Shown one piece after another: positions 47,403 through 56,804 of a stretch of DNA of 64,000 nucleotides (the stretch's first letter is position 1; each line of letters begins with the position of its first letter). This DNA is from Peteryoungia aggregata LMG 23059 (lineage in GTDB: Bacteria > Pseudomonadota > Alphaproteobacteria > Rhizobiales > Rhizobiaceae), in assembly GCF_030814435.1 (NCBI RefSeq), contig NZ_JAUSUW010000001.1, positions 1-64,000 on the forward strand, given 5' to 3'. The notes under the pieces were generated by a model. That model worked only from the letters and a program-made list of their open reading frames with translations, did not search any database and was not told the DNA's origin. A program made the translations under genes and the position numbers.

Positions 47403-48698
47403 ATGAGACGTAATCTTCTGCCGGTAATGGCCCTGCTTCTGGGCACGCTTTTCCTGTTCCTCGGAAACGGCCTGCACGGGCTGCTGCTCCCGGTGCGCGG
47501 CGCAGCCGAAGGCTATTCCAACGAGGTTCTCGGCCTGCTCGGCACCACCTGGGCCGCCGGCTTCGTGCTCGGCTGCTTTGTGGCACCTAAGCTGGTCATG
47601 CGCGTCGGCCATGTCAGGGCCTTCTCCACCTTCGTCTCGCTGATTTCGGTCAACGCACTTTTGACCGGCATCATCGTCGATTCGACCTGGTGGGTAGCGC
47701 TGCGCGTCATCACCGGATTCTGCACCGCCGGCACCTCGATGATCATCGAGAGCTGGTTGAACGAGCGCGCCACCAACGAGAGCCGGGGCATGATCTTCTC
47801 GCTCTACATCTCGATCACCCTGATTGGCGTCGTGGCGGGGCAGATGCTGGTGGGCCCGCTTGACCCTCAGACCACCGTTCTCTTCATGGTCTGCGGCATC
47901 GTCTATGGCTTTGCCGTGATGCCGACGCTGATGTCGACCGCAGCCACGCCGCAGCCGCTCCGATCGATCAAGCTCGACCTGCCACTGCTCTATCGCAACT
48001 CGCCAGTCTCTTTCGTCGGCATCCTGATGATCGGCATCGCCAATGGCGCCTATGGCACGCTGGGCGCCGTCTTCGGCGCCCGCACCGGCCTCGATGCCTC
48101 GACCATTGCCCTGCTTCTGTCGGTGACGATCTTCCTCGGTGCCATCATGCAGTTCCCGGCGGGGAAGCTCTCCGACCGCATCGACCGTCGCTACGTGCTG
48201 GCCGCACTCTCGGCACTTGCCGCCTTTGCCGCCCTTGGCCTTGTCTTCCTGACGCCCACCGATCCGCTCTGGATCTTCATTTTCGTCGGCATCTATGGCG
48301 CTGCCGCCAACGCCCTCTATCCGATCGCCGTTGCCCATGCCAACGACTTCGCCAAGCCGGATGAGTTCGTCAAGGTTTCAGGCGGCCTGCTGCTGCTCTT
48401 CGGCATCGGCACGATCATCGGCCCGACGCTTGGCGGTCCGGTCATGACCGCCGCCGGCCCCTATGCCCTGTTTGCGGTCACGGCAATCTCGCATCTCCTG
48501 ATCTCGGCCTATGCGATCTATCGCAGCCGCCTGCGCGCCGCGATCCCGGCTGCCGATCGCGAGAATGTTCCGAACCTGCCGATCTCGGCCTCGCCGATGA
48601 GCAGCACGCCGGAAGGCCTCAGCCTCGATCCGCGTGCAGCGCCTCTGCCGGACCAGGAGCCGTATGACGAACAACAGCAGAGGGAGGCGCGCGCATGA
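47403..48698 (+). CDS. MFS transporter
   Basis: 431 aa, about 12 membrane helices. It resembles the YcaD-like branch, with the SWLNERATNESRGMIFSLY motif in the loop after helix 4 and GKLSDRIDRR after helix 8 (the DRxxRR loop of the superfamily). The C-terminal ~55 residues are hydrophilic and acidic. The stop overlaps the DUF1192 start in an ATGA. The substrate is unknown. Confidence 0.88.
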   Translation: MRRNLLPVMALLLGTLFLFLGNGLHGLLLPVRGAAEGYSNEVLGLLGTTWAAGFVLGCFVAPKLVMRVGHVRAFSTFVSLISVNALLTGIIVDSTWWVALRVITGFCTAGTSMIIESWLNERATNESRGMIFSLYISITLIGVVAGQMLVGPLDPQTTVLFMVCGIVYGFAVMPTLMSTAATPQPLRSIKLDLPLLYRNSPVSFVGILMIGIANGAYGTLGAVFGARTGLDASTIALLLSVTIFLGAIMQFPAGKLSDRIDRRYVLAALSALAAFAALGLVFLTPTDPLWIFIFVGIYGAAANALYPIAVAHANDFAKPDEFVKVSGGLLLLFGIGTIIGPTLGGPVMTAAGPYALFAVTAISHLLISAYAIYRSRLRAAIPAADRENVPNLPISASPMSSTPEGLSLDPRAAPLPDQEPYDEQQQREARA

Positions 48699-48889
48699 TC
48701 ATCGACGAGGAACCCCGCAAGCGCGGCACGAGCCATGAACTGGGTTGTGATCTCTCCGCCATCTCTGCCGACGAATTGCGGCACCGAATCACGCTGCTCG
48801 AAAGTGAGATTGAACGGATCAAGGGCGAGATCGGTCGCAAGGAGGCTGGCCGCAAGGCCGCCGACAGTCTCTTCGGCCCCAAAGTATAA
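48695..48889 (+). CDS. DUF1192 small protein
   Basis: 64 aa. A short coiled-coil protein: ISADELRHRITLLESEIERIK is the family core. Function unknown; mostly found in alphaproteobacteria. Overlaps the MFS stop by four bases, so translation is coupled. Confidence 0.85.
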   Translation: MIIDEEPRKRGTSHELGCDLSAISADELRHRITLLESEIERIKGEIGRKEAGRKAADSLFGPKV

Positions 48890-48978
48890 CGGGTAATTTC
48901 TACAGGAATGGCGGCGAAAGAACCATTTCTCATGTTTCCGTTTACTTCACGTTAAGCCTTCTGCGCGAAACTATGGGT

Positions 48979-49074
48979 ATCCAGAGCTCCTGGATTCAGG
49001 CGATTTCCTTATTGTAGGTCGATCTGATTTTCTCCCTGTTTTACCTTGAGAGCCGCATTTGCGGCTCTTTTTTT
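48979..49074 (+). ncRNA. Candidate trans-acting small RNA
   Basis: A 6-bp hairpin ATCCAG/CTGGAT (48979-48995) is followed by ~50 unstructured bases with a TCTCCCTG segment, and then the strong terminator AGAGCCGC-ATTT-GCGGCTCT (49049-49068) with a T run. A single-stranded CU-rich patch before a terminator is typical of Hfq-binding sRNAs. The terminator is 160 bp past DUF1192, further than usual for a gene end. Promoter evidence is weak. Confidence 0.35.
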
Positions 49075-49075
49075 G
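49049..49075 (+). terminator. Rho-independent terminator
   Basis: An 8-bp stem AGAGCCGC/GCGGCTCT with ATTT loop and a run of seven or more T. It ends either the MFS-DUF1192 transcript or the candidate sRNA. Confidence 0.9.
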
Positions 49076-49110
49076 TCCAAAGGGGCAAAGGTTTCACGAA
49101 GGTGTGGGAA

Positions 49111-49125
49111 TTAACCCTTCCTTAA
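49111..49125. promoter_or_regulatory. CtrA-type box upstream of rcdA
   Basis: TTAA-CCCTTCC-TTAA, an exact TTAA-N7-TTAA match, 117 bp before the rcdA start. In Caulobacter rcdA transcription is CtrA-controlled. Confidence 0.6.
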
Positions 49126-49241
49126 GTTTCGCCTTGCGGATTTGGGCTATTGGTAGCATCGTAGCTTCACAAGATGCGGCAGGAACAAGTTCGTAGCGCT
49201 GCCGTTACATGCCTAAGTGATGCGTTTACAGGGAAACACTC

Positions 49242-49760
49242 ATGTCTGAACTCGGTGTGAATACGGTTAGCTTCGCCGGTCGTGTGGCAGCGTCCAGCCA
49301 GTTCAAGGCGACCTATGCCGAAGGCATGGGATTGGTTGAAGAAACCGCCGCCTATCTCGACGGCTCCGGTCGCGCAGCCGCAAAGGTTCTGCCGCGCCAG
49401 GCATCGGTTCTGTATGCGGCCGAGTCGATGCGCCTGACCACCCGACTGATGCAGATGGCCTCGTGGCTTCTGCTCCAGCGCGCCGTCAACAATGGCGAAA
49501 TGAGCCGCGACCAGGTTCTGTCGGAGAAGAGCAAGGTTCGTCTCGACGGTTTCAACGTCGATCGCTCGGCACCGGGCTGGAACGATCTGCCGGAAGCCTT
49601 CCGCGACCTCGTGGAGCGTTCCCTGCGCCTCCAGAACCGCATCGCCCTGCTCGACCGCGAGATCTATCGCCCGGCCACCGAAGATGACTTCCAGCCGGAC
49701 AACGAAAACAGCGTACAGGCTCAGCTGAACCTGCTTCGGACCGCATTCACCGCCGGCTGA
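49242..49760 (+). CDS. rcdA: RcdA (DUF1465), adaptor for CtrA degradation
   Basis: 172 aa, close to Caulobacter RcdA in length. It is predicted to be helical: the AESMRLTTRLMQMASWLLLQRA helix and VERSLRLQNRIALLDREIY are family marks, with an acidic C-terminal segment. In Caulobacter RcdA joins CpdR and PopA to deliver CtrA to ClpXP during the cell cycle. In Rhizobiales it is conserved and needed for cell-cycle progress. It is monocistronic, with a CtrA box upstream and a terminator behind. Confidence 0.85.
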   Translation: MSELGVNTVSFAGRVAASSQFKATYAEGMGLVEETAAYLDGSGRAAAKVLPRQASVLYAAESMRLTTRLMQMASWLLLQRAVNNGEMSRDQVLSEKSKVRLDGFNVDRSAPGWNDLPEAFRDLVERSLRLQNRIALLDREIYRPATEDDFQPDNENSVQAQLNLLRTAFTAG

Positions 49761-49784
49761 TCACGCCGCAAGCACCACCTTTCA

Positions 49785-49815
49785 CCCGGCCAGCGATTGC
49801 TGTGCCGGGTTTTTG
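49785..49815 (+). terminator. Terminator after rcdA
   Basis: ACCCGGC/GCCGGGT outer stem extended by an inner CAGC-GATT-GCTG hairpin, with TTTTT. Confidence 0.85.
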
Positions 49816-49905
49816 TTGTGGTGCGGGCGCCTCTAAACCTAGTGAACCCCTGGGGCAACGACGCCCTTCACGGTCGCACTGATGCAGAGGCAGGCGACGG
49901 CAGGA

Positions 49906-51357
49906 TCAGCCTGCCCGTCGCAGTCTTTGCCCGTGCGATGCGGACGCAGAGCCAGGCTTGGCAGAGAGCTTGAATTGGCTCACCAGCGAACGCAGACGTC
50001 CGGCCTCCTGGGCGAGCCCTTCGGAAGCAGCCGTCGCCTCTTCCACCATCGCAGCATTCTGTTGCGTGGTCTTGTCCATGTCGTTCACGGCACGATTGAC
50101 CTCCGCCAGGCCCGTCGATTGCTCGGAAGCGGAGCTGGCAATCTTGTCCATGAACTGGTTGATTTGGGAGACATAGCCTCCGATCGTGCTGAGTGCGACA
50201 CTGGTGTCGCGCACGAGCTTCACGCCACTATCGACCTGGCTTGAGGAGTTCTGGATCAGCCCCTTGATTTCTTTCGCCGCATTGGCGGAACGCTGAGCAA
50301 GCTCGCGCACCTCTTGAGCGACAACCGCGAAGCCCTTGCCGGCCTCTCCGGCCCGCGCCGCTTCGACACCCGCGTTGAGCGCAAGGAGGTTGGTCTGGAA
50401 GGCGATCTCGTCGATCACGCCGATGATGTTGGAGATCTGCTGAGAGCTCTCCTCGATGCGGCGCATGGCGTCTTCCGCATTGGCAACGACTTCGGCCGAC
50501 CTTGCTGCATCCTGATTGGCCACCAGCGCGATCTTGCGCGCCTGGTCGGTCGTGTTGCTGGCAGAGGTGACGCTGGACGTGATCTGGTCCAAAGCCGCAG
50601 CGGTCTGTTCGAGGGATGCGGCCTGCCGCTCGCTGCGCGTAGACAGGTCATTGGCACTTTGCGTCAGGTCCTGCGTGCCCTCATCGATGGTCGCGGCTGT
50701 GGATAGCACAGAGGCAAGAACCGCGGACAATTGCTCGACCGAGAGATTGAAGTCCTGACGAAGCGGTTCGTAATTCTGGTTCAGCGGCTGCTCGAGGCGG
50801 TGCTCCAGATCCCCTTCGGCGAGGCGCTTCAACCCGCCCCCGATGGATGAGACGGCGACCTTGAGATGTTCCGCCTCCTTCTGGAGCAAGAGATCACGCT
50901 CACGACGCTCCTCCTCCATCTGCTCCTGGCCTTGCTGAAAAAAGTGGTTCATCGCAACCGCGACATCGCTGAAGACGGCACGCATCAGAGTGAGCAACAA
51001 CTCATCCCGCTTCGACTTGTTCTTCCACCGGACTTTATCGACGAGCGCGCAGATGAGGCCACTGCTGTAGTGGGCATAACCACTGAGGTAATCGACATAG
51101 TCCACCTGCGAGGCAATGTTGCGTGCAATCACTGCCTGCTCGTCGAAATAGCCTTTGGAGAAGTCGCCAATCGAAATGCTTCGGAATTTTCTCTCTTCCT
51201 GACTGTACAGGGCGTCCGGCAGTGGGCTGACGCCGATGGACTTGTAGGCACGCTCCAGCACGCCCCGAAGTTCCGGCAGGATCGCGTCGCGGACAACCTC
51301 ACCCTTGACCTTGTCCGCTGCATTCCAAGACTTCAGTTTCGCTTCGATGTCGATCAT
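49906..51357 (-). CDS. Cytoplasmic methyl-accepting chemotaxis protein with globin-like N-terminal sensor
   Basis: 483 aa with no membrane helix. Residues ~1-165 form a helical sensor whose spacing ([18 protein letters not shown], then [16 protein letters not shown]) resembles globin-coupled sensors. The expected proximal haem histidine appears to be absent: the aligned segment reads NIASQV near residue 80, and the only histidines are H96 and H138. It may be a non-haem globin-fold sensor. A HAMP-like region (about 165-225) and the MA domain with the [20 protein letters not shown] hairpin follow. A 14-bp palindrome lies before the gene. Confidence 0.85.
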   Translation of the reverse strand: MIDIEAKLKSWNAADKVKGEVVRDAILPELRGVLERAYKSIGVSPLPDALYSQEERKFRSISIGDFSKGYFDEQAVIARNIASQVDYVDYLSGYAHYSSGLICALVDKVRWKNKSKRDELLLTLMRAVFSDVAVAMNHFFQQGQEQMEEERRERDLLLQKEAEHLKVAVSSIGGGLKRLAEGDLEHRLEQPLNQNYEPLRQDFNLSVEQLSAVLASVLSTAATIDEGTQDLTQSANDLSTRSERQAASLEQTAAALDQITSSVTSASNTTDQARKIALVANQDAARSAEVVANAEDAMRRIEESSQQISNIIGVIDEIAFQTNLLALNAGVEAARAGEAGKGFAVVAQEVRELAQRSANAAKEIKGLIQNSSSQVDSGVKLVRDTSVALSTIGGYVSQINQFMDKIASSASEQSTGLAEVNRAVNDMDKTTQQNAAMVEEATAASEGLAQEAGRLRSLVSQFKLSAKPGSASASHGQRLRRAG

Positions 51358-51387
51358 GCGCGCAACCCGCTCCGAGTTTTGGGTTAG

Positions 51388-51401
51388 AATATGCGCATAT
51401 T
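51388..51401. promoter_or_regulatory. Perfect palindrome AATATGCGCATATT
   Basis: A 14-bp perfect dyad 30-44 bp upstream of the soluble chemoreceptor gene (minus strand), overlapping where its promoter would be. Confidence 0.4.
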
Positions 51402-51554
51402 GAGGTATTCATACTGAACAACCTGTTAACTTGGACGAGGACGGACAACGCCAGCTGCAGCCCAACAAGCGGCGGGCAGTTCGAATGAATTCAGGCATCG
51501 AAAGCTCGACCGTGACGCGGACAGGATGAAGTCGGCAGAGCGCGCCAACAACGC

Positions 51555-51582
51555 AAAAGCCCGGCACAGAGGCCGGGCTTTT
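51555..51582 (-). terminator. Terminator after rpmE
   Basis: An 11-bp perfect stem AAAAGCCCGGC/GCCGGGCTTTT with a 6-nt loop, 24 bp after the stop. Confidence 0.85.
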
Positions 51583-51605
51583 GGTATTCAATATCGTTCG
51601 AACGA

Positions 51606-51827
51606 TCAGAGGCCGAGGCCGCCGAAACGCTTGTTGAACTTCGAAACGCGACCGCCGCGGTCCAGCAGCTGCTGGTTGCCACCGGTCCAGGCCGGGTGCG
51701 AGCTCGGGTCGATTTCCAGGTTCATGACGGCGCCAGCCGAACCCCAGGTCGAACGCGTCTCATATTCGGTGCCATCGGTCATGACGACTTTGATGACGTG
51801 GTAGTCGGGATGGATGTCAGCCTTCAT
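51606..51827 (-). CDS. rpmE: 50S ribosomal protein L31 (cysteine-free form)
   Basis: 73 aa. Start [10 protein letters not shown], then the SSHPAWTG and [10 protein letters not shown] blocks of L31. The protein contains no cysteine, so the zinc-ribbon CxxC pairs of the zinc form are missing; this is usual in alphaproteobacteria. AGGA lies upstream of the ATG. The divergent ABC transporter gene shares the control region. Confidence 0.96.
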   Translation of the reverse strand: MKADIHPDYHVIKVVMTDGTEYETRSTWGSAGAVMNLEIDPSSHPAWTGGNQQLLDRGGRVSKFNKRFGGLGL

Positions 51828-52015
51828 CGCTCTATTCCTGCTGTGCCGTGGGGTCCATATGCCGCAATTGCCTCGGCAGAACCTATTCAATAGATGAAGC
51901 CGCAGTCCGTCTGGGCTACGGCTTCCCAATTCGATGCCGTGCCTATACATGAAGGGCGCAGGGATAACAAGTGCCATGGCGCGAAAGCCCGTAAGCACTG
52001 AAGGAGCATGACAGA

Positions 52016-53818
52016 GTGACCTCGGAAGCAGATACCACAGACAAGAAGCGCCGCTCTCTGAAGCCTCTGACCAGCCTTTTTCCCTATCTGAGGAACTACC
52101 GGGGACTGGTTGCCGGCGCCCTCGTCTTCCTCTGTCTGGCAGCGGCAACCACGCTCGCCTTGCCGATCGCCATCCGCCGCATGCTGGACCATGGCTTCCA
52201 GGCAGCCGACAGCGCCTTCATCAACAAGTATTTCGCCATGATGATCGTCATGGCGCTCGTGCTCGCCGTGGCAAGTGCCCTGCGCTACTACTATGTCATC
52301 ACCATTGGTGAGCGCGTCGTGGCCGACCTTCGCCGCGATGTCTTCGCTCATGTCACGCGGCTCTCGCCCTCCTTCTTCGACATCAACCAGTCAGGCGAGA
52401 TTGTCTCGCGTCTCACCGCCGACACGACTCAGCTGAAATCCGCCGTCGGCGCGACCGCCTCGCTTGCATTGCGCAACACCATCCTCTGTCTGGGCGCCGT
52501 GGCGATGATGATCGCCACCAGCCCGAAGCTCTCGATCATGGTGCTGGCGGCCATCCCGGTCATCGTCTTCCCGCTGGTCGGCTTTGGCCGATCGGTCCGC
52601 CAGCGCTCGCGCACCGCCCAGGACACACTCGCCGGAGCCTCGTCCTATGCAGGCGAAGTCATCAGCGCCGCCCGCACGCTACAGGCCTTCAATGCCGAGG
52701 AAGCCGCCCGTGGCCGCTACTTCTCCGCAGTCGAAAGCGCCTACGAAGCCGCCCGCTCCGCCATCCGCTCGCGCGCCCTGCTGACCGGTGTCGCCATCGC
52801 GCTCGTTTTCGGCAGCGTTGTCGGCGTGCTCTGGTACGGCGCCCAGAGCGTACTCGCCGGCTCGATGAGCGGCGGCACGCTCGGCCAGTTCCTGCTCTAT
52901 TCGCTGATCGCGGCCGGCTCGCTCGGCACCCTCTCGGAAGTCTGGGGGGAACTCTCCCAGGCCGCCGGTGCGGCCGAACGCCTGCATGAACTGCTGGCCG
53001 AACATCCCGCCATCGCGGCCCCGGCCGTACCCAAGGCCCTGCCAGAACCAGCCCAGGGCAGCCTGACCTTCGACAACGTCCACTTCACCTATCCGTCGGC
53101 GAAGACGAAATCAGCGCTGAACGGGCTCTCCTTCTCGGTCGCCCATGGCGAAACGGTCGCAATCGTCGGCCCCTCGGGTGCGGGCAAGAGCACGATCTTC
53201 TCCCTGATTCTGCGCTTCTACGATCCGGCATCCGGCACGATCAGGCTCGACGGCGTCGATATTCGCGAAGCAGATCCGCAGGCCGTTCGGGCACGCATCG
53301 CGATCGTGCCGCAGGACACGACGATCTTCGCCTCGTCGATCCACGACAACATCGCCTTCGGCACCCCCAATGCCTGCCGCGGCATGGTCGAGTCGGCAGC
53401 GGAATCGGCCCAGGCCAGCGAATTCATCAGCAAGCTGGAAAACGGCTTCGACACCATCGTCGGCGAACGCGGCGTGACGCTCTCCGGCGGCCAGCGCCAG
53501 CGCATCGCGATTGCCCGCGCCCTCTTGCGCGACGCGCCGCTGCTTCTTCTCGACGAAGCGACGTCGGCGCTCGACGCGGAAAGCGAGACCCTCGTGCAAA
53601 AGGCCCTCGACGGACTGATGCGCGACCGCACCACCATCGTGATTGCCCACCGGCTGGCAACCGTGCTGAAGGCCGACCGCATTCTGGTGCTCGACGACGG
53701 CCGGATCGTCGAGGAAGGCACGCATCAGAGCCTCATCCAGCAGGGCGGCCTCTACGCCAAGCTCGCCCGGCTGCAATTCGAGACCGGTGGCCGCGACTTC
53801 ACCGCAGCAGCGCAGTAG
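52016..53818 (+). CDS. ABC transporter, fused membrane and ATPase domains (MsbA-like exporter)
   Basis: 600 aa, GTG start with GGAG upstream. Six membrane helices lie in the first ~320 residues. The nucleotide-binding domain has Walker [10 protein letters not shown] at 385-393, the LSGGQ signature at 489-493, and Walker [13 protein letters not shown] after it. A half-transporter of this type dimerises. The divergent rpmE neighbour is conserved in Rhizobiales. The substrate is unknown; lipids or drugs are typical of the MsbA-like branch. Confidence 0.9.
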   Translation: MTSEADTTDKKRRSLKPLTSLFPYLRNYRGLVAGALVFLCLAAATTLALPIAIRRMLDHGFQAADSAFINKYFAMMIVMALVLAVASALRYYYVITIGERVVADLRRDVFAHVTRLSPSFFDINQSGEIVSRLTADTTQLKSAVGATASLALRNTILCLGAVAMMIATSPKLSIMVLAAIPVIVFPLVGFGRSVRQRSRTAQDTLAGASSYAGEVISAARTLQAFNAEEAARGRYFSAVESAYEAARSAIRSRALLTGVAIALVFGSVVGVLWYGAQSVLAGSMSGGTLGQFLLYSLIAAGSLGTLSEVWGELSQAAGAAERLHELLAEHPAIAAPAVPKALPEPAQGSLTFDNVHFTYPSAKTKSALNGLSFSVAHGETVAIVGPSGAGKSTIFSLILRFYDPASGTIRLDGVDIREADPQAVRARIAIVPQDTTIFASSIHDNIAFGTPNACRGMVESAAESAQASEFISKLENGFDTIVGERGVTLSGGQRQRIAIARALLRDAPLLLLDEATSALDAESETLVQKALDGLMRDRTTIVIAHRLATVLKADRILVLDDGRIVEEGTHQSLIQQGGLYAKLARLQFETGGRDFTAAAQ

Positions 53819-53834
53819 CGCTCGCCCCACACCC

Positions 53835-53885
53835 GTGATGGGTGGAGATCCACCCCTCAGAAGGCGTCAAATGGGTGGATTTCCA
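53835..53885. repeat. Short GGGTGGA.TCCACCC dyads
   Basis: GGGTGGAGATCCACCCC (53839-53855) and GGGTGGATTTCCACTC (53873-53888) are two similar small palindromes after the ABC gene. They may form a weak terminator or be remnants of a repeat. Confidence 0.4.
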
Positions 53886-54031
53886 CTCACTCGATGCCAC
53901 CGCTCCTCACCCAGGACCAATGACGCACGGCCTCTGGTTGAACCCGTCCGCATGCCTGCCACACTTACGCTCGTTGCCGGAGCTGGAGGAGCAGCGTCGG
54001 CGGACATTCGACACTGGATGGAGGAGTAGTC

Positions 54032-55003
54032 ATGTCGTTCACCAAATCCCTTTTTGCCGCCGGTCTGAGTGCCGGCCTTCTGCTGGCTGCCCAGGCACAG
54101 GCAGCCTTTCCCGAGCGTCCCGTGACGCTCGTCGTGCCCTTTGCCGCAGGCGGATCGACCGACGTCGTCGCCCGCGTGATTGCCGAGAAAATGTCGGAGG
54201 ATCTCGGCCAGCAGGTGATAGTACAGAACGTGGCAGGTGCCGGCGGGAGCCTCGGCGCCGGCAATGTCGCCCGGGCCGAGCCGGATGGCTACACGATCCT
54301 GATGGGCACGGTCGCCACCCACGCGCTCAATCCACTGATCCTGAAGAACAAGCCCTATGACGCCGAGGCGGATTTCGCCCCCGTCTCGCTGCTGGTGCTG
54401 GTGCCGAACGTGCTGGTCGTCAATCCCGAACTGCCGGCAAAATCGGTCGAGGAGCTTCTGGCGCTCCTGAAGGCCGAGCCGGACAAATGGAGCTACGCAT
54501 CCTCCGGCAATGGCACGCCTCTGCACCTGTCGGGAGAGCTGTTCAAGTCCATGGCCGACGTGACCATGGAGCACATCCCCTACAAGGGATCGGGCCCTGC
54601 GCTCAACGACCTGCTCGGCAACCAGGTATCGGTCATGTTCGACAACCTCCCCTCCTCGTCTGCCCATATCAAGGCGGGCACGCTGAGGGCGCTCGCCGTG
54701 ACCACGGCCGAACGGGCGCCATCCTTCCCGGATATACCGACCATGGCCGAGGCAGGCCTGCCGGGCTACGAAACCTATACCTGGAACGCGCTCTTTGCCC
54801 CGAAGGACACGCCGAAGGAGGTCGTCGACCGGCTGAACGCCGCAGCCGTCAAGGCCATGGCCGACCCCGGTGTCGCCGAGCGGATGAAGGAATTCTCCGC
54901 CACAATCGTTGCCTCGACCCCGGACGAACTTGCCACGCATGTGAAGGCCGAAGTCGCGAAATGGACGCCGGTCGTCAAGGACGCGAACGTCCAGATGGAC
55001 TGA
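54032..55003 (+). CDS. Bug-family periplasmic solute-binding protein
   Basis: 323 aa. The Bug (tripartite tricarboxylate transporter, TctC-like) family binds carboxylates in the periplasm. A signal peptide spans residues 1-24. FPERPVTLVVPFAAGGSTDVVAR is the family start, and the PYKGSGPALNDLLGNQV block around 180-197 shapes the binding cleft. The partners TctA and TctB are not encoded beside it, so it is an orphan receptor. GAGGAG precedes the ATG. A terminator separates it from the convergent FAD enzyme. Confidence 0.92.
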   Translation: MSFTKSLFAAGLSAGLLLAAQAQAAFPERPVTLVVPFAAGGSTDVVARVIAEKMSEDLGQQVIVQNVAGAGGSLGAGNVARAEPDGYTILMGTVATHALNPLILKNKPYDAEADFAPVSLLVLVPNVLVVNPELPAKSVEELLALLKAEPDKWSYASSGNGTPLHLSGELFKSMADVTMEHIPYKGSGPALNDLLGNQVSVMFDNLPSSSAHIKAGTLRALAVTTAERAPSFPDIPTMAEAGLPGYETYTWNALFAPKDTPKEVVDRLNAAAVKAMADPGVAERMKEFSATIVASTPDELATHVKAEVAKWTPVVKDANVQMD

Positions 55004-55023
55004 GCCGAAACCGGCACGAACGG

Positions 55024-55050
55024 AAAAGGGCGGCACGCGCCGCCCTTTTT
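55024..55050. terminator. Terminator between the Bug gene and the convergent dehydrogenase gene
   Basis: An 11-bp perfect stem AAAAGGGCGGC/GCCGCCCTTTT with ACGC loop and T run. Confidence 0.9.
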
Positions 55051-55069
55051 ATTCGGCCTCTGCGCCTGA

Positions 55070-56716
55070 TCAGCGCCCGACGCTTCTCCCTGCCACCCGG
55101 CCGGAGAACAGGCAGCCCCCGAGGAAGGTGCCTTCCAGCGCGTTGTAGCCATGCATGCCGCCGCCGCCGAAGCCGGAGACCTCGCCCGCCGCATAAAGCC
55201 CCGGCACCGGCTTGTTCTCGCGGTTCAGCACGCGCCCGTCGAGATCCGTATGCAGCCCACCCAGCGTCTTGCGGGTGAGGATATGCAGCCTGACGCCGAT
55301 CAGCGGACCGGCTGCCGGATCGAGTAGCCGGTGTGGCTTGGCCGTTCGCATCAGCTTGTCGCCGAGATAGTTGCGTGCGCCGCGAATGGCGACAACCTGC
55401 GCATCCTTGGAAAAGCTGTTGCTCATCTCACGGTCGCGGGCCTCAATCTGGGCACGCACATGATGCACGCCGAGACGATGCTCGCCTGAAAGCTCGTTCA
55501 TCCCGGCGACGAGGTCTTCCAGATTGTCACGAACGACGAAATCCTCGCCCTTGTCCATGAAGGCCTGCACCGGCCCCGGCGGGTTCTTGCCGAGACGCTT
55601 GAGGAGCAGCGGAATATTCTTGCCGGTCAGGTCGGGGTTCTGCTCGGAGCCCGAGAGTGCGAACTCCTTCTTGATGATCGCCTTGTTCAGGATGAACCAG
55701 GAATAGTCATGTCCGCGGGAGCGGATCGCCTTCAGCGTCGCGAGCGTGTCGAAGCCCGGCATCGCCGGAGCCGGGAAACGATTACCCTCGGCATCGCACC
55801 AGAACGAAGACGGTCCCGGCAGGATGCGGATGCCATGGTTTGGCCAGATCGGATCCCAGTTCTTGAGGCCCTCGGTATAGTGCCACATCCGGTCGCCATT
55901 GATGATCTCGCCGCCGGCACCTTGCGTGATCGCGAGCATGCGACCATCGACATGGGCGGGAACGCCGGCCACCATGTGTTTCGGGGCCGGTCCGAGGCGA
56001 TCAATCGGCCAGCTCTTGCGGACGAGGTCGTGATTGCCGCCGATGCCACCGGAGGCCACGATGACCGAGCCCGCTCGAACCTCGAAATCACCGACCACGT
56101 TGCGCGAACTCGATCCACCGCGCGGTGTCGCATCTCCGGCGAGAATCATGCCGGACGCGCCGGTGACGGCACCATCGGTCACTGTCAGGCGGTCGACCTG
56201 ATGGCGAAAGAGGAAGGTGAGTTTGCCCGTGGCCGCCGCAGCCTCCGCGCGCTGGACGAAGGGCGCAAGTACGCCGGGGCCCGTCCCCCAGGTCACATGG
56301 AAGCGCGGCACCGAATTGCCGTGACCGTCCGCGTGACCACCGCCCCGCTCCGCCCAGCCGACGACCGGGAACCAGCGCACGCCCTGCTCTCTCAGCCAGC
56401 CGCGTTTTTCTCCCGCAGCAAACTGCAGATAGGCTTCGGCCCATTGCCGAGGCCAGAAATCTTCCGTGCGATCAAAGGCCGCCGACCCGAACCAGTCCTG
56501 CCGCGCCAGCTCTAGGCTGTCGCGAACCCCCATGCGTCGCTGCTCCGGGCTGTCGATGAGGAACAGACCGCCGAGCGACCAGAAGGCCTGGCCTCCCAGG
56601 TTTTGCGCGCCTTCCTGGTCGATCAGGCAGACTTTCAGACCGCGATCGACCGCCTCCGTGGCAGCCACCAGTCCAGCGAGACCGCCGCCGATGACGATGA
56701 CGTCGAATTCCTGCAT
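55070..56716 (-). CDS. FAD-binding dehydrogenase (fumarate reductase/KsdD-like flavoprotein)
   Basis: 548 aa. The N-terminal dinucleotide fold is IGGGLAGLVAA (G10-x-G12-x-x-G15) with an acidic residue ending the second strand (LIDQE). The C-terminal FAD loop GLYAAGEVSGFGGGGMHGYN, and LEGTFLGGCLFSGRVAG at the end, are typical of the FAD_binding_2 family. This branch is annotated as an FAD-binding dehydrogenase of unknown substrate, distinct from succinate dehydrogenase. The orphan Bug receptor gene converges on it. A steroid or carboxylate substrate is only a guess. Confidence 0.88.
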   Translation of the reverse strand: MQEFDVIVIGGGLAGLVAATEAVDRGLKVCLIDQEGAQNLGGQAFWSLGGLFLIDSPEQRRMGVRDSLELARQDWFGSAAFDRTEDFWPRQWAEAYLQFAAGEKRGWLREQGVRWFPVVGWAERGGGHADGHGNSVPRFHVTWGTGPGVLAPFVQRAEAAAATGKLTFLFRHQVDRLTVTDGAVTGASGMILAGDATPRGGSSSRNVVGDFEVRAGSVIVASGGIGGNHDLVRKSWPIDRLGPAPKHMVAGVPAHVDGRMLAITQGAGGEIINGDRMWHYTEGLKNWDPIWPNHGIRILPGPSSFWCDAEGNRFPAPAMPGFDTLATLKAIRSRGHDYSWFILNKAIIKKEFALSGSEQNPDLTGKNIPLLLKRLGKNPPGPVQAFMDKGEDFVVRDNLEDLVAGMNELSGEHRLGVHHVRAQIEARDREMSNSFSKDAQVVAIRGARNYLGDKLMRTAKPHRLLDPAAGPLIGVRLHILTRKTLGGLHTDLDGRVLNRENKPVPGLYAAGEVSGFGGGGMHGYNALEGTFLGGCLFSGRVAGRSVGR

Positions 56717-56804
56717 GCCGCCCTCCCGATGCCAATTTCCTTACCTTTACGCGCACGTAAGACTTCAGGCAAGTTGTCTGACGGGCAAACAATTCCGCAT
56801 GGGC

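Larger units (their letters stand above)
48890..49241. other. 352-bp region before rcdA
   Basis: It holds the sRNA candidate with its terminator (48979-49074) and the CtrA-type box at 49111-49125. The rest, from 49126 to 49241, is the presumed rcdA promoter and leader. Confidence 0.65.
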
